Shown: positions 21,461 to 30,456 of the stretch, piece after piece
Layout: every line of letters begins with the position of its first letter
Numbering within the stretch: position 1 is the stretch's first letter
Assembly: GCA_947457845.1 (NCBI GenBank)
Contig: CANGXM010000008.1
Span: 1 to 34,449, forward strand
Reading direction: 5' to 3'
Origin: Rhodospirillales bacterium
Lineage (GTDB): Bacteria; Pseudomonadota; Alphaproteobacteria; Azospirillales; Azospirillaceae
Length of the DNA stretch: 34,449 nucleotides
Notes under the pieces: model-generated
The model's database searches: none
Told to the model about the DNA's origin: nothing
The model's input: the letters and a program-made list of their open reading frames with translations, nothing else
Made by a program: the position numbers and the translations under genes

Positions 21461-22209
21461 ACCTCCTCCTCGGCGAGGTAGGCGGCGCGGACCTCCGCGT
21501 TCTCCCGGATCTCCGCCGGGGGGCCGGAGGCGATGCAGCGGCCGTAGACGAGGACGGAGATGCGGTCGGCCAGCGCGAAGACCGCCTCCATGTCGTGCTC
21601 GACCAGCAGCATGGTGATCCGGCCCTTGAGGCCGCGCAGGATCTCCGTCATCGCCTTCGATTCGCTGGCGCCGAGCCCGGCCATCGGCTCGTCCAGCAGG
21701 AGGAAGCGCGGCCCGGTCGCGAGCGCGATGGCGAGTTCCAGCTGCTTGTGCTCGCCGTGCGACAGGTCGGCCACCCGCACCTGCGCCCGGCCGGCCATGC
21801 CGACCGCGGCGAGGTGCTCCATCGCCGGGCCGGCCAGCCGCGGATCGCGGCGCGCGTCGCGGAAGAAGCGGAAGCCGTGCCCCTGGCCCGCCTGGACGGC
21901 CAGCGCGACGTTGTCCAGCGCCGTGTCGTCCTCCAGCAGCTGGGTGATCTGGAAGGACCGGGCGAGGCCGCGCCGGACCCGCTGGGGCGTCGAGAGCCGC
22001 GTGATCTCCGCGCCCTCGAACAGGATGCGCCCCTCGTCCTGGCGCAGCTCGCCCGCGATCTGGCCGATGACGGTGGTCTTGCCGGCGCCGTTCGGGCCGA
22101 TGAGGGCGTGAAGTTCGCCCGGGACGACGTCGAGGGTGAGGGCGTCGGTCGCCACCAGCCCGCCGAACCGCTTCACCAGCCCCTCGAGGCGCAGCATCGG
22201 CCCGGTCAT
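21457..22209 (-). CDS. livG: Branched-chain amino acid-type ABC transporter ATP-binding protein (LivG type)
   Basis: MTGPMLRLEGLVKRFGGLVATDALTLDVVPGELHALIGPNGAGKTTVIGQIAGEL...LSHGEHKQLELAIALATGPRFLLLDEPMAGLG; 4-nt overlap with livF. Confidence 0.93.
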   Translation of the reverse strand: MTGPMLRLEGLVKRFGGLVATDALTLDVVPGELHALIGPNGAGKTTVIGQIAGELRQDEGRILFEGAEITRLSTPQRVRRGLARSFQITQLLEDDTALDNVALAVQAGQGHGFRFFRDARRDPRLAGPAMEHLAAVGMAGRAQVRVADLSHGEHKQLELAIALATGPRFLLLDEPMAGLGASESKAMTEILRGLKGRITMLLVEHDMEAVFALADRISVLVYGRCIASGPPAEIRENAEVRAAYLAEEEV

Positions 22210-23246
22210 CGCCCGTCCCGCTTCAGCAGCGACGCGACGAAGCCATAGAGGCCGCCGCGCGCGAACAGCACGATGCAGATGAGGATGGGGCCGAGCCAGA
22301 ACTGCCAGTGCTCGGTCCAGCCGGCCAGCGCCGTCTCCATCCCCACCAGCGCGATGGCACCCCAGATCGGCCCGATCAGCGAGCCGGCGCCGCCGAGGAT
22401 GACCATGATCATCAGCTCGCCCGACTTGGTCCACGCCAGCATGTCGGGGCTGACGAAACGCTGCAGGTTTGCCATGAGCGCGCCCGCCAGCCCCGCGCCC
22501 ATGCCGGCGATGACGAAGGCCACGAGCTTGTAGCGATAGGTGGAGATGCCGATCGCCGCCATCCGCCGCTCGTTCTGGCGCAGGCCCGTGAGCACGCGCC
22601 CGAAGCGGGAGCGCACGATCCGCGCGACGAGCCAGACGTAGGCCGCCAGCGCCACGAGGCCGATGTAGTACATGGTGGTCGTGTCGCGCAGGTTCAGGTC
22701 GAACAGCACGTTCGGCCGGCGCACGATCAGCCCGTCGTCGCCGCCGTAGACCTTCAGCGAGACGAACAGGAAGAAGACCATCTGCGCGAAGGCGAGGGTG
22801 ATCATGATGAACTGCACGCCCGTCGTGCGCAGCGAGAGCGCGCCGATGGCGAGCGCGAACAGCCCGCTGACCAGCATCGCCGCCGGCACCGTGACGAGGA
22901 GCTGGTTCGTGCCCGGGATCAGCCCGAGGAAGGGCGACCCTGAGATGAAGTGGGCGTAGAGGATGCCCACCGTGTAGCCGCCGAGGCCGAGGTAGGCCGC
23001 GTGCCCGAAGCTGACGAGCCCGCCGTAGCCGAGGATGAGGTTCAGGCTGACCGCGGCGATGGCGTAGAGGATCATCCGCGCGAACAGCGTGATCGTGGCC
23101 GGCCCGCCGACGAGGTCCGGGAACAGCGGGATCGCCGCCAGCGCCGCGAAGGTGAGGAGCGCCAGCACGAGGCCCACGCGGTCGCGCGCGGCAGGCGGAG
23201 CCGCGGCAGGGGGAGGCGCGGCAGGGGGAGGCGCGGGCTCAGCCAT
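22206..23246 (-). CDS. livM: Branched-chain amino acid-type ABC transporter permease (LivM type)
   Basis: ILYAIAAVSLNLILGYGGLVSFGHAAYLGLGGYTVGIL...; Pro/Ala-rich N-terminus; overlaps livG by 4 nt. Confidence 0.93.
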   Translation of the reverse strand: MAEPAPPPAAPPPAAAPPAARDRVGLVLALLTFAALAAIPLFPDLVGGPATITLFARMILYAIAAVSLNLILGYGGLVSFGHAAYLGLGGYTVGILYAHFISGSPFLGLIPGTNQLLVTVPAAMLVSGLFALAIGALSLRTTGVQFIMITLAFAQMVFFLFVSLKVYGGDDGLIVRRPNVLFDLNLRDTTTMYYIGLVALAAYVWLVARIVRSRFGRVLTGLRQNERRMAAIGISTYRYKLVAFVIAGMGAGLAGALMANLQRFVSPDMLAWTKSGELMIMVILGGAGSLIGPIWGAIALVGMETALAGWTEHWQFWLGPILICIVLFARGGLYGFVASLLKRDGR

Positions 23247-24153
23247 GGGCGGGGAACAGGCCCTTCGGCCGCAGCAGGAGGACGAGCGCCATCAGGAGGT
23301 AGACGCCCATGGAGGAGAGGCCCGCACCCAGCGCGTCGGCCTCGGAGCCGGCCATCATCGTGCGCAGGAAGCCGGGCAGGAAGGCGCGGAGCATCGTGTC
23401 GACGACGCCGACCAGCAGGGCCCCGAACACCGCCCCGCGCACCGAGCCGATGCCGCCGATCACGACGACGACGAAGGTGAGGATCAGGATCTGCTCGCCC
23501 ATTCCCACCTGCACCGAGGTGAGGGGCCCGGCCATGATCCCGGCGAGCCCGGCGAGCAGCGCGCCGAGGCCGAAGACGACCGTGTAGAGGAGGCGGATGT
23601 CGACGCCGAGCGCCCGCACCATCTCGCGGTTGGTGGCGCCCGCGCGGACCAGCATGCCGATCCGCGTGCGGGTGATCAGCACCCAGAGGCCCAGCGCCAC
23701 CAGGATGCCGACCGCGATGATGACGAGGCGGTAGATCGGATAGGGCACGCCCGGAAGGAGTTCCACGGCCCCCTGGAAGGCCGGCGGGATGTTCACGAAC
23801 ATCGGCTGGCGGCCGAAGATCAGGATGATCGACTGGTTGAAGAACAGGATCAGCCCGAAGGTCGCCAGCACCTGGTCGAGGTGGTCGCGGGCATAGAGGC
23901 GGCGCAGCACCACGAACTCGATCACCATGCCGAGCACGCCCGCCGCGGCCAGCCCGGCGACGAGCGCCAGCAGGAACGAGCCCGTCTGCGCCGCCGTCAC
24001 GGCCGCCGCATAGGCGCCGACCATGAACAGCGATCCGTGGGCGAGGTTGATCACGCCCATGATGCCGAAGATGAGCGTCAGCCCGGCCGCCAGCATGAAC
24101 AGCATCACGCCGAGCTGGACGCCGTTGAGGAGCTGCTCGAGGACGAGCGTCAT
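23239..24153 (-). CDS. livH: Branched-chain amino acid-type ABC transporter permease (LivH type)
   Basis: MTLVLEQLLNGVQLGVMLFMLAAGLTLIFGIMGVINLAHGSLFMVGAYAAA...ATNREMVRALGVDIRLLYTVVFGLGALLAGLAG. Confidence 0.93.
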   Translation of the reverse strand: MTLVLEQLLNGVQLGVMLFMLAAGLTLIFGIMGVINLAHGSLFMVGAYAAAVTAAQTGSFLLALVAGLAAAGVLGMVIEFVVLRRLYARDHLDQVLATFGLILFFNQSIILIFGRQPMFVNIPPAFQGAVELLPGVPYPIYRLVIIAVGILVALGLWVLITRTRIGMLVRAGATNREMVRALGVDIRLLYTVVFGLGALLAGLAGIMAGPLTSVQVGMGEQILILTFVVVVIGGIGSVRGAVFGALLVGVVDTMLRAFLPGFLRTMMAGSEADALGAGLSSMGVYLLMALVLLLRPKGLFPAHG

Positions 24154-24178
24154 CGATGACCGCCGGAGCGTGGTGACG

Positions 24179-24328
24179 CCTCGTGCTTGGACAAGCTCGG
24201 CACGAGGCTCGCGAGGAGGGCCACCCACCCGTCGAGGTGAGTGGCCCGGGAAGGACCGGGACGGGCGGCCTCACCCTGAGCCCGTCGAAGGTTGGGCCCG
24301 TCGAAGGGCGAGCCCATCGAAGGGCGAG
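24179..24328. repeat. livK-livH intergenic repeats: stem CCTCGTGC...GCACGAGG and three 16-bp-period GCCCRTCGAAGG units
   Basis: CCTCGTGC 24179-24186 / GCACGAGG 24200-24207; GCCCGTCGAAGG 24280-24291 and 24296-24307; GCCCATCGAAGG 24312-24323. Confidence 0.7.
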
Positions 24329-24342
24329 GCCGGTCCGCCGCC

Positions 24343-25515
24343 TCAGAGCTTGCAGTCGGCCGCGTAGGCGTCGCCGTGGTTCGACATCACCCGGGCGCCC
24401 GACTTCATCATCGGCTTGCCGTCCGGCCCGCGCACGATCTCGCCCGCCCACCAGTCCTGGATCGGGTGCTGGTTCGGGCCGAACCTGAAGGGCCCGCGCA
24501 CCGACTGGAACTCCGCCTTCAGCATGGCGGTCCGGAAGGCGTCGGTGTTGTTCACGTTGCCGTTCGTGCCCTTCAGCGCGGCGCCGATCGCCAGCGCGGT
24601 GTCGAACGACTGGCTCGCGTAGAAGGTCGGCAGGCGGTTGAACTTCTTCTGGAACTCCTCGACGAACTTCTTGCTCGTCGGGTTGTCGAAGTCGTGGAAC
24701 CAGTGGCTCGTCAGCCGCACGCCGACGGCGCTGTCGCCGACCGAGTTCATGGTCGTCAGGTCCATCGACGGGGCCGCGACGACCATCGGGATGGCGCCCG
24801 CGAGGCCCGCCTGCTGATACTGGCGCAGGAAGGTGATGCCGAGGCCGCCGGGGTGGAACTGGAAGACCACGTCGGGGTTCGCGGCGCGGATCTGCGCCAT
24901 CTCGGCCGCGTAGTCGGTCTGGTCGAGGCGGGTGTAGACCTCGCCGGCGATCTCGCCCTTGAAGAAGCGCTTGAAGCCGGTCAGCGCGTCGCGGCCCGCC
25001 TGATAGTTCGGCGCGAGGATGAAGGCGCGCTTGTAGCCGAGGTCCTGCACCGCCTTGCCGGCGCTCTCGTGCAGGCTGTCGTTCTGCCAGGAGACCACGA
25101 AGTAGTTCTTGTGGCACTCCTTGCCGGCGAAGTTGGACGGGCCGGCGTTCGGGCTGACGTAGATCGCCCCCTCGTCCAGCACGTCCGGAACGGCGGCGCC
25201 GGCGATGTTCGAGAACACGATGCCGGTGACGAGCTTGATCCGCTCGGTCTTCAGGAACTTCTCGACGACCTGCTTGCCCTTGCCGGGATTGAAGCCGTCG
25301 TCCTCGACGAGGAGCTGGACCGGGATCCCGCCGAGCCTCCCGCCCTCCATGTCGATGGCGATCTGGAAGCCGTCGCGGATGTCGGCGCCGATGTAGCCGC
25401 CGGGCCCGGACAGGGTCGTCACCAGGCCGATCTTCACGGGCGTCTGCGCCATCGCGGGGGCGGCAGCCAGGGCCGCGGCCATGGCAAGCGAACGGATCAA
25501 CGTCTTTGTCGTCAT
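24343..25515 (-). CDS. livK: ABC transporter substrate-binding protein, periplasmic (LivK / Peripla_BP_6 type)
   Basis: Signal peptide MTTKTLIRSLAMAAALAAAPAMAQTPVKIGLVTTLSGPGGYIGADIRDGFQIAIDMEGGRLGGIPVQLLVEDDGFNPGKGKQVVEKFL... Confidence 0.92.
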   Translation of the reverse strand: MTTKTLIRSLAMAAALAAAPAMAQTPVKIGLVTTLSGPGGYIGADIRDGFQIAIDMEGGRLGGIPVQLLVEDDGFNPGKGKQVVEKFLKTERIKLVTGIVFSNIAGAAVPDVLDEGAIYVSPNAGPSNFAGKECHKNYFVVSWQNDSLHESAGKAVQDLGYKRAFILAPNYQAGRDALTGFKRFFKGEIAGEVYTRLDQTDYAAEMAQIRAANPDVVFQFHPGGLGITFLRQYQQAGLAGAIPMVVAAPSMDLTTMNSVGDSAVGVRLTSHWFHDFDNPTSKKFVEEFQKKFNRLPTFYASQSFDTALAIGAALKGTNGNVNNTDAFRTAMLKAEFQSVRGPFRFGPNQHPIQDWWAGEIVRGPDGKPMMKSGARVMSNHGDAYAADCKL

Positions 25516-25543
25516 GGTCCCGAAGCCTCCGATACGTTTTTTT

Positions 25544-25555
25544 AAGTTTAAACTT
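25544..25555. promoter_or_regulatory. Palindrome upstream of livK, candidate operator
   Basis: AAGTTTAAACTT, perfect 12-bp palindrome about 30 nt upstream of the livK ATG in an otherwise GC-rich context. Confidence 0.35.
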
Positions 25556-25632
25556 TCTCCGCCCGGTCCCGTCAAGCGAAGCAGGCCCGTCCGACATCCC
25601 TGTTGACGACGCGGCATTCCACTGGAACCATC

Positions 25633-25646
25633 GGTGACATGTCACC
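25633..25646. promoter_or_regulatory. Palindrome over the GntR start codon, candidate autoregulatory operator
   Basis: GGTGACATGTCACC, perfect 14-bp palindrome containing the ATG at 25639. Confidence 0.3.
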
Positions 25647-26346
25647 ACGCACGTCACCTCCCCTCCGTCTGGTCTCCGATCCCGCCGGCGCCGGGCTCGG
25701 CATGCAGGCCCACGCGGCGATGCGCCGGCTGATCATGACCGCCCGCGTCCCGCCCGGTGCGCAGGTGTCCGAACAGCGCCTGTGCGACCTCACCGGGTTC
25801 GGCCGGGCGCCGGTGCGCGCCGCCCTCGCCCGCCTGTCGGAGGAGGGGCTGGTCCAGGCGGTGCCCCGGCGCGGCTACACGGTCTCGCCGGTGACGGTGC
25901 ACGACATCCACGAGGTGTTCGAGCTGCGCCTGCTGCTGGAACCCGCGGCCGCGGCCACGGCGGCCGGGCGGATCGACGCCGCGGCGCTGGCGCAGCTGGA
26001 GGGGATCTGCGGGGCGGACTACCGGCCCGACGACCCGGACAGCGCGCTCGCCTTCCTCGACGCCAACACCGCCTTCCACATCGCGGTGGCGGAGATCGGC
26101 GGGAACGGCCGGCTGGCGCGTCAGCTCGGCCGCCTGCTCGACGAGATGACGCGGATGCTGCTGCTGGGGCTCGTCACCCGCGACCGCACGCCGGAGATGC
26201 AGGCCGAGCACCGGGGCCTCGTCGACGCGCTGGCGGCCGGGGACGCGGCGGGTGCCGCCGCCCTCTCGCGGGCGGAGATCGAGGCGGCGCGGGACATGGT
26301 GATGGCGGGACTGACCGGGCGCGGGTCGCGCGCCGCGATCGGCTGA
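25639..26346 (+). CDS. GntR family transcriptional regulator (FCD subfamily)
   Basis: MQAHAAMRRLIMTARVPPGAQVSEQRLCDLTGFGRAPVRAALARLSEEGLVQAVPRRGYTVSPVTVHDIHEVFELRLLLEPAAA... with FCD-type C-terminus. Confidence 0.92.
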   Translation: MSPRTSPPLRLVSDPAGAGLGMQAHAAMRRLIMTARVPPGAQVSEQRLCDLTGFGRAPVRAALARLSEEGLVQAVPRRGYTVSPVTVHDIHEVFELRLLLEPAAAATAAGRIDAAALAQLEGICGADYRPDDPDSALAFLDANTAFHIAVAEIGGNGRLARQLGRLLDEMTRMLLLGLVTRDRTPEMQAEHRGLVDALAAGDAAGAAALSRAEIEAARDMVMAGLTGRGSRAAIG

Positions 26347-26362
26347 GGACGAGGAACGGACG

Positions 26363-26881
26363 ATGGATGCGCGCACGATGGTCCGCACGGCGCTCGACGA
26401 CCTCGTCGCCGGCCTCGACCGCACGATGGCGGCACCGCTGGAGGCGCGGCACGCCTATGTCTCCGACCTGCTGCCCCATTTCCTGGGGCGCGCCGACCTT
26501 CTCCCGGAGGACGCGTGCCGACCGGGCGAGGACCGCTACGCCCGCCACCTCCTGCACGCCGACCCCGCCGGGCGCTATGCGCTGCTCGCGATCGTCTGGA
26601 GCGGGGGACAGGCGAGCCCGATCCACGCGCATCGCGTGTGGTGCGCCTTCGGCGTCCACGCGGGCGCGGTCGAGGAGCGCTGGTACGCCGCTGCCCCCGG
26701 GAGCCAAGCGCCGGTGGAGACGGGGCGACGCCTGCGTCGGCCGGGCGAGGTCAGCGCGGCCGGCCCGGGGATGGCGTCCATCCACAGGGTCGCCCACGCC
26801 GGCACGGGCCCGGCGGTCACCCTCCACGTCTACGGCGCGGCGGCGGGCGCGACCTGCGACGTGAACCACGTCCTCGGCTGA
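26363..26881 (+). CDS. Cysteine dioxygenase-type (thiol dioxygenase-like) cupin protein
   Basis: YALLAIVWSGGQASPIHAHRVWCAFGVHAGAVEERWYAAAPG...MASIHRVAHAGTGPAVTLHVYGAAAGA; HxH near IHAHR, distal HRVAH. Confidence 0.75.
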   Translation: MDARTMVRTALDDLVAGLDRTMAAPLEARHAYVSDLLPHFLGRADLLPEDACRPGEDRYARHLLHADPAGRYALLAIVWSGGQASPIHAHRVWCAFGVHAGAVEERWYAAAPGSQAPVETGRRLRRPGEVSAAGPGMASIHRVAHAGTGPAVTLHVYGAAAGATCDVNHVLG

Positions 26882-26893
26882 ACGATCTCCCGG

Positions 26894-27214
26894 TCAGGCG
26901 GGGGTCACGAGCTTCAGCCCCACGATCCCGGCGACGATGAGCGCGATGCAGGCGATGCGCGCCGCGTCGGCGGGCTCCGCGAAGAGGGCGATGCCCAGGG
27001 CCGCGGTCCCGATGGTCCCGATGCCGGTCCAGATCGCGTAGGCCGTGCCGAGCGGCAGCGTGCGCAGCGCCAGACCGAGCAGCGCCAGGCTCGCCGCCAT
27101 CGAGAGGACCGTCAGCACCGTCGGCAGCGGCCGCGTGAATCCCTCGGTGTACTTGAGGCCGACCGCCCAGCCGACCTCGAGCAGGCCGGCGACGAAGAGC
27201 AGGAACCACGCCAT
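26894..27214 (-). CDS. sugE: SMR family small multidrug/guanidinium exporter (SugE/Gdx type)
   Basis: MAWFLLFVAGLLEVGWAVGLKYTEGFTRPLPTVLTVLSMAASLALLGLALRTLPLGTAYAIWTGIGTIGTAALGIALFAEPADAARIACIALIVAGIVGLKL. Confidence 0.92.
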   Translation of the reverse strand: MAWFLLFVAGLLEVGWAVGLKYTEGFTRPLPTVLTVLSMAASLALLGLALRTLPLGTAYAIWTGIGTIGTAALGIALFAEPADAARIACIALIVAGIVGLKLVTPA

Positions 27215-27485
27215 CACGGAACTCCCTCGTTTCGGTGAAGGACTGGGACACACGCGAACCGGAGCGCCAAGCGCCGGGACGGAGCAGGTCGCCGCCTCCG
27301 AGGCATAGAACGGGGAGACCGATGGTCTATCCCTGAAGCGCGCCTTGTGCCGGACGAACCGGCATGTCACGCATTCGGGCTACGTCCAACGATTCGTCGG
27401 CGAGTCCATTGCGATGCTGGGCCACCACACGAAGACGCCCGCTCGGTGGCCGCCCATGCACATGCTGGTCGGCGAGGGTGCGGCG

Positions 27486-27953
27486 ATGACGCCGCGCCCC
27501 GACGAGGAGGTCCTCGCTCGCACCGGACCGTTCCTGCGCGGCCTCCATTCGCAATGGAAGTCCGCGGCGGCGGCGGCGGGGGACGTTCCCGACCGGTCCG
27601 TGCTGACGCCCGAACGGCTCCGGCCCTGGCTCGGCTCCGTCTCCGTCTATCACGAGACGGCGGACGCCGATTTCGTGATCCGGCTGGACGGAACCCGGAT
27701 CGTGGCCTGGACCGGCGAGGACTGGACCAACCGGCGCCTGTCGGAACTCGACACCCTTTACGGCCGCGACCTGCTGGGAAGCTGCCGACGCGCCTGCGAC
27801 GCGCGTTGCCCCGCGTTCGGCCTGCCGATCCTGCCGTTCCAGTCCGAGACGAAGGTGATGCACCGAATGATCCTGCCGGTGCTGTCGGCCGACCGGACGC
27901 GGCGCCAGATCCTCCTCGCCATGTGGCCCGCGGACGATCCCCGGCGTCAGTAG
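27486..27953 (+). CDS. PAS domain-containing protein (PAS_5-like)
   Basis: LRPWLGSVSVYHETADADFVIRLDGTRIVAWTGEDWTNRRLSELDTLYGRDLLGSCRRACDARCPAFGLPILPFQSETKVMHRMILPVLSADRTRRQILLAMWP. Confidence 0.75.
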   Translation: MTPRPDEEVLARTGPFLRGLHSQWKSAAAAAGDVPDRSVLTPERLRPWLGSVSVYHETADADFVIRLDGTRIVAWTGEDWTNRRLSELDTLYGRDLLGSCRRACDARCPAFGLPILPFQSETKVMHRMILPVLSADRTRRQILLAMWPADDPRRQ

Positions 27954-28405
27954 ATCGCGATCGACCGCGCCTCGCCCAGCACGACCTCGCGGACGGTGCC
28001 GCCGCCGGCGATGCGCTCGGCGGACTTGCGGATGCTCTCGCGGATCTCGGCCATCACCGGCTGCGGGATGTCGTTCCGCAGCACCTGCGAGCCCATGCCG
28101 CTCCGGTTCATCAGCCCGTAAAGGTCGCCCAGCACCGCGTCCATCACGCGGATGCGCAGGCCCCGCATCCGGTCGGCCGACGGCCCGTCGACCGCTTCGA
28201 TCCCCACGGTGACGTACAGCTGCAGCGGCCGTCCGGTGGAGAGGAGGGGGATCGTCATCGGGTCGAGGTTGAGGGCGGTCAGCGTGTTGAGGACGAGCCG
28301 GCCGCCCTCCGCGTTCGCGAAGGCGCTGTCGCGCTGGGCCCGCGCGTCGCCCGCGCCCACCGCCACCACAAGTCCGAGCACCGCCGCCAGGAACCAGCGC
28401 CGCAT
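27947..28405 (-). CDS. Hypothetical exported protein
   Basis: Signal peptide MRRWFLAAVLGLVVAVGAGDARAQ; remaining sequence loosely FliL-like (VREVVLGEARSIAIY). Confidence 0.65.
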   Translation of the reverse strand: MRRWFLAAVLGLVVAVGAGDARAQRDSAFANAEGGRLVLNTLTALNLDPMTIPLLSTGRPLQLYVTVGIEAVDGPSADRMRGLRIRVMDAVLGDLYGLMNRSGMGSQVLRNDIPQPVMAEIRESIRKSAERIAGGGTVREVVLGEARSIAIY

Positions 28406-28439
28406 CCGCCCACCCCATCGACCGCAAAGTATCGGAGTA

Positions 28440-28982
28440 TCACCCGAGAAGGGGGTAGTCCTGCAAGGGCAGATAGCGGGGGCGGCCCGATCCCGGCCGG
28501 CTCTCGAACAGGACGAAGCGGTCGACCGGCATCGGACCCGCGCGCAGGAGGGCGTTCCCCTCCACGAAGCGGCGCAGCCGGTCGGGGTGGGCCTGCCGGT
28601 CGAGCCGGGCGAGCGTCACGTGCGGCGTGAAGCGGCGGGTCTCCGTCGGCTCGCCCGCCCGGACGACAGCGGACTCGACCTTCGCCTGAAGGTGGGCGAG
28701 TGCCGGCGAGGCGGCGACGCCGGCCCACAGGAGACGGGACCGCGCGCCCTGGCCGAACTGCCCGACGCCCTCGAGCGTGAGGTCGAAGGCGGGGGCGCGG
28801 ATCTCGTCGAGCGCCAGGTGGACCTCCTCCAGCCGGTCCTCCGGCACCTCGCCGACGAAGCGCAGCGTGAGGTGCAGGTCGGCGGGATCGGTCCAGCGCG
28901 CGCCCGCAACGCCCGCCCGGAGGTCGGCCAGGGTCGCCTTGACGGCGGGCGGCAGGTCGAGGGCGACGAAGGCACGGATCAT
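28440..28982 (-). CDS. thpR: RNA 2',3'-cyclic phosphodiesterase (2H superfamily)
   Basis: MIRAFVALDLPPAVKATLADLRAGVAGARWTDPADLHLTLRFVGEV...RRFTPHVTLARL; two HxTL motifs. Confidence 0.93.
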   Translation of the reverse strand: MIRAFVALDLPPAVKATLADLRAGVAGARWTDPADLHLTLRFVGEVPEDRLEEVHLALDEIRAPAFDLTLEGVGQFGQGARSRLLWAGVAASPALAHLQAKVESAVVRAGEPTETRRFTPHVTLARLDRQAHPDRLRRFVEGNALLRAGPMPVDRFVLFESRPGSGRPRYLPLQDYPLLG

Positions 28983-29016
28983 GGGACGGTGCGGGCCCCG
29001 CGCTGCGACCGGGGGG

Positions 29017-29418
29017 TCAGTTCAGGCGGGACGGGCGGTCGTGCGGGCTGTCGAGCGAGAAGGCGGGGATCTCGACCGCGAACCGCTCGCCGCCCGGCGT
29101 CAGCATCAGATAGCTGCCGGCCATGATGCCCGACGGGGTCGTCAGCGGGCAGCCGCTCGTGTACTCGAACGCGCCCCCCGGCTCGAGCACGGGCTGCTCG
29201 CCGACCACGCCCTCGCCCCGCACCTCCTGGAGCCGGCCGAGCGCGTCGGTGATTCGCCAGTGGCGGTGCGTCAGCTGGACCGGCTCGCCGCCCTCGTTCT
29301 CGATGCGGACGTGGTAGGCCCAGAAGAAGTGGCCTTCCTCGGGGGACGACTGGTCCTCGAGGAAGGTCGGCTCGACGGTGACGCGGACCTGGCGCGTGAT
29401 GCGGCTGTACATGGACAT
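29017..29418 (-). CDS. apaG: ApaG protein
   Basis: MYSRITRQVRVTVEPTFLEDQSSPEEGHFFWAYHVRIENEGGEPVQLTHRHWRITDALGRLQEVRGEGVVGEQPVLEPGGAFEYTSGCPLTTPSGIMAGSYLM. Confidence 0.95.
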   Translation of the reverse strand: MSMYSRITRQVRVTVEPTFLEDQSSPEEGHFFWAYHVRIENEGGEPVQLTHRHWRITDALGRLQEVRGEGVVGEQPVLEPGGAFEYTSGCPLTTPSGIMAGSYLMLTPGGERFAVEIPAFSLDSPHDRPSRLN

Positions 29419-29523
29419 GGCTGCTGCCCCTCCCCGCGCGACATTAGCGGGTGCCGCCCGGCGGGCAAGGGGGCAGCGCGGGCCACCGCACGGCCCGCCC
29501 TGCCCCGCGCCGGTCCGCCGCCG

Positions 29524-30456
29524 TCAGCGGAAGCGGATCTCCGCCCGCCGGTTGGATGCCTCCCGCACCTCGTCGGCGGTGGGCACCAGCGGCTGTTCCT
29601 GCCCGGCGCCGGCGGTGACGATCCGCCCCGGATCGACGCCCGCCCGCACCAGCGCCTCGCGCACCGCCTGCGCCCGGCGCCGGGACAGGGCGTCGTTGTA
29701 GGCGTCGGGTCCGACGGTGTCGGTGTGGCCGATCACGTTCACCGACCCCATCGTGCCGCCGCGGAGTTCCTCGGCGATGGTGCTCAGGGTCTGGCGGGCG
29801 GCGTCGGTCACCTGCGCCCGGTCGAAGTCGAAGAAGACGAGGTACTGCGGCTGGCCGGTCGGCGCCGGGGCCGCCTGCTGGGTCGGGGTGGCGAGTGCGC
29901 GCTGGAGATCCGCCGCCGCCTGCATGTACATCGCCCGGCAGGCGCGGATGTCGTTGGTCTGGTGGCCCTCCTCCTGCTGCTCGACCCAGCAGTCGTAGCG
30001 CGCCTGCGCGACCGCGGCCTCGTAGGGTGCCCGGGTGCGACCGTCCGACAGCAGCCGCAGGAGGCGCTGGCGCTCGGTGGTCAGTTCGGTGCGCGCCGGC
30101 GCGTTCGCGATGTCGCGGGTGCCGGGGTCCTCCGGCGCCGCGGTATTGCCGGCCGAAACGGCGGTGGCCTTGGCGGCGAAGTTGCCGCCGTCCCGCCGGT
30201 CCTGCATCTGCTGGTTCTCGAACCAGGCGAGCTGCTGGTATTCGGCCGCGAGCTGGCGTTCGAAACGGCCGCCGGCGGACGCCCCGGTGCCCGTGGCGGC
30301 GGTCCCCGCCGACCCCGATCCCGCGGCCGTGGAACCGGAGCCCCCCGTGTCGGGCCCGCCGAACAGGCCACCCACGACCGGGATCTGCTGCGCCGTCGAA
30401 CAGCCCGCGAGCAAGCTCATTCCCACGACGACACCGCAAAGCTGACTGGCTCTCAT
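29524..30456 (-). CDS. OmpA family lipoprotein
   Basis: Lipobox MSLLAGC; C-terminal OmpA domain YLVFFDFDRAQVTDAARQTLSTIAEEL...VNVIGHTDTVGPDAYNDALSRRRAQAVREALVRAGVDPGRIVTAGAGQ...NRRAEIRFR. Confidence 0.9.
   Translation of the reverse strand: MRASQLCGVVVGMSLLAGCSTAQQIPVVGGLFGGPDTGGSGSTAAGSGSAGTAATGTGASAGGRFERQLAAEYQQLAWFENQQMQDRRDGGNFAAKATAVSAGNTAAPEDPGTRDIANAPARTELTTERQRLLRLLSDGRTRAPYEAAVAQARYDCWVEQQEEGHQTNDIRACRAMYMQAAADLQRALATPTQQAAPAPTGQPQYLVFFDFDRAQVTDAARQTLSTIAEELRGGTMGSVNVIGHTDTVGPDAYNDALSRRRAQAVREALVRAGVDPGRIVTAGAGQEQPLVPTADEVREASNRRAEIRFR

Noticed and set aside
27215-27330. Guanidine riboswitch upstream of the SugE-type exporter
   Set aside because: Such exporters are often riboswitch-controlled, but I found none of the conserved ykkC/mini-ykkC/ykkC-III motifs by eye; a covariance-model search would be decisive.
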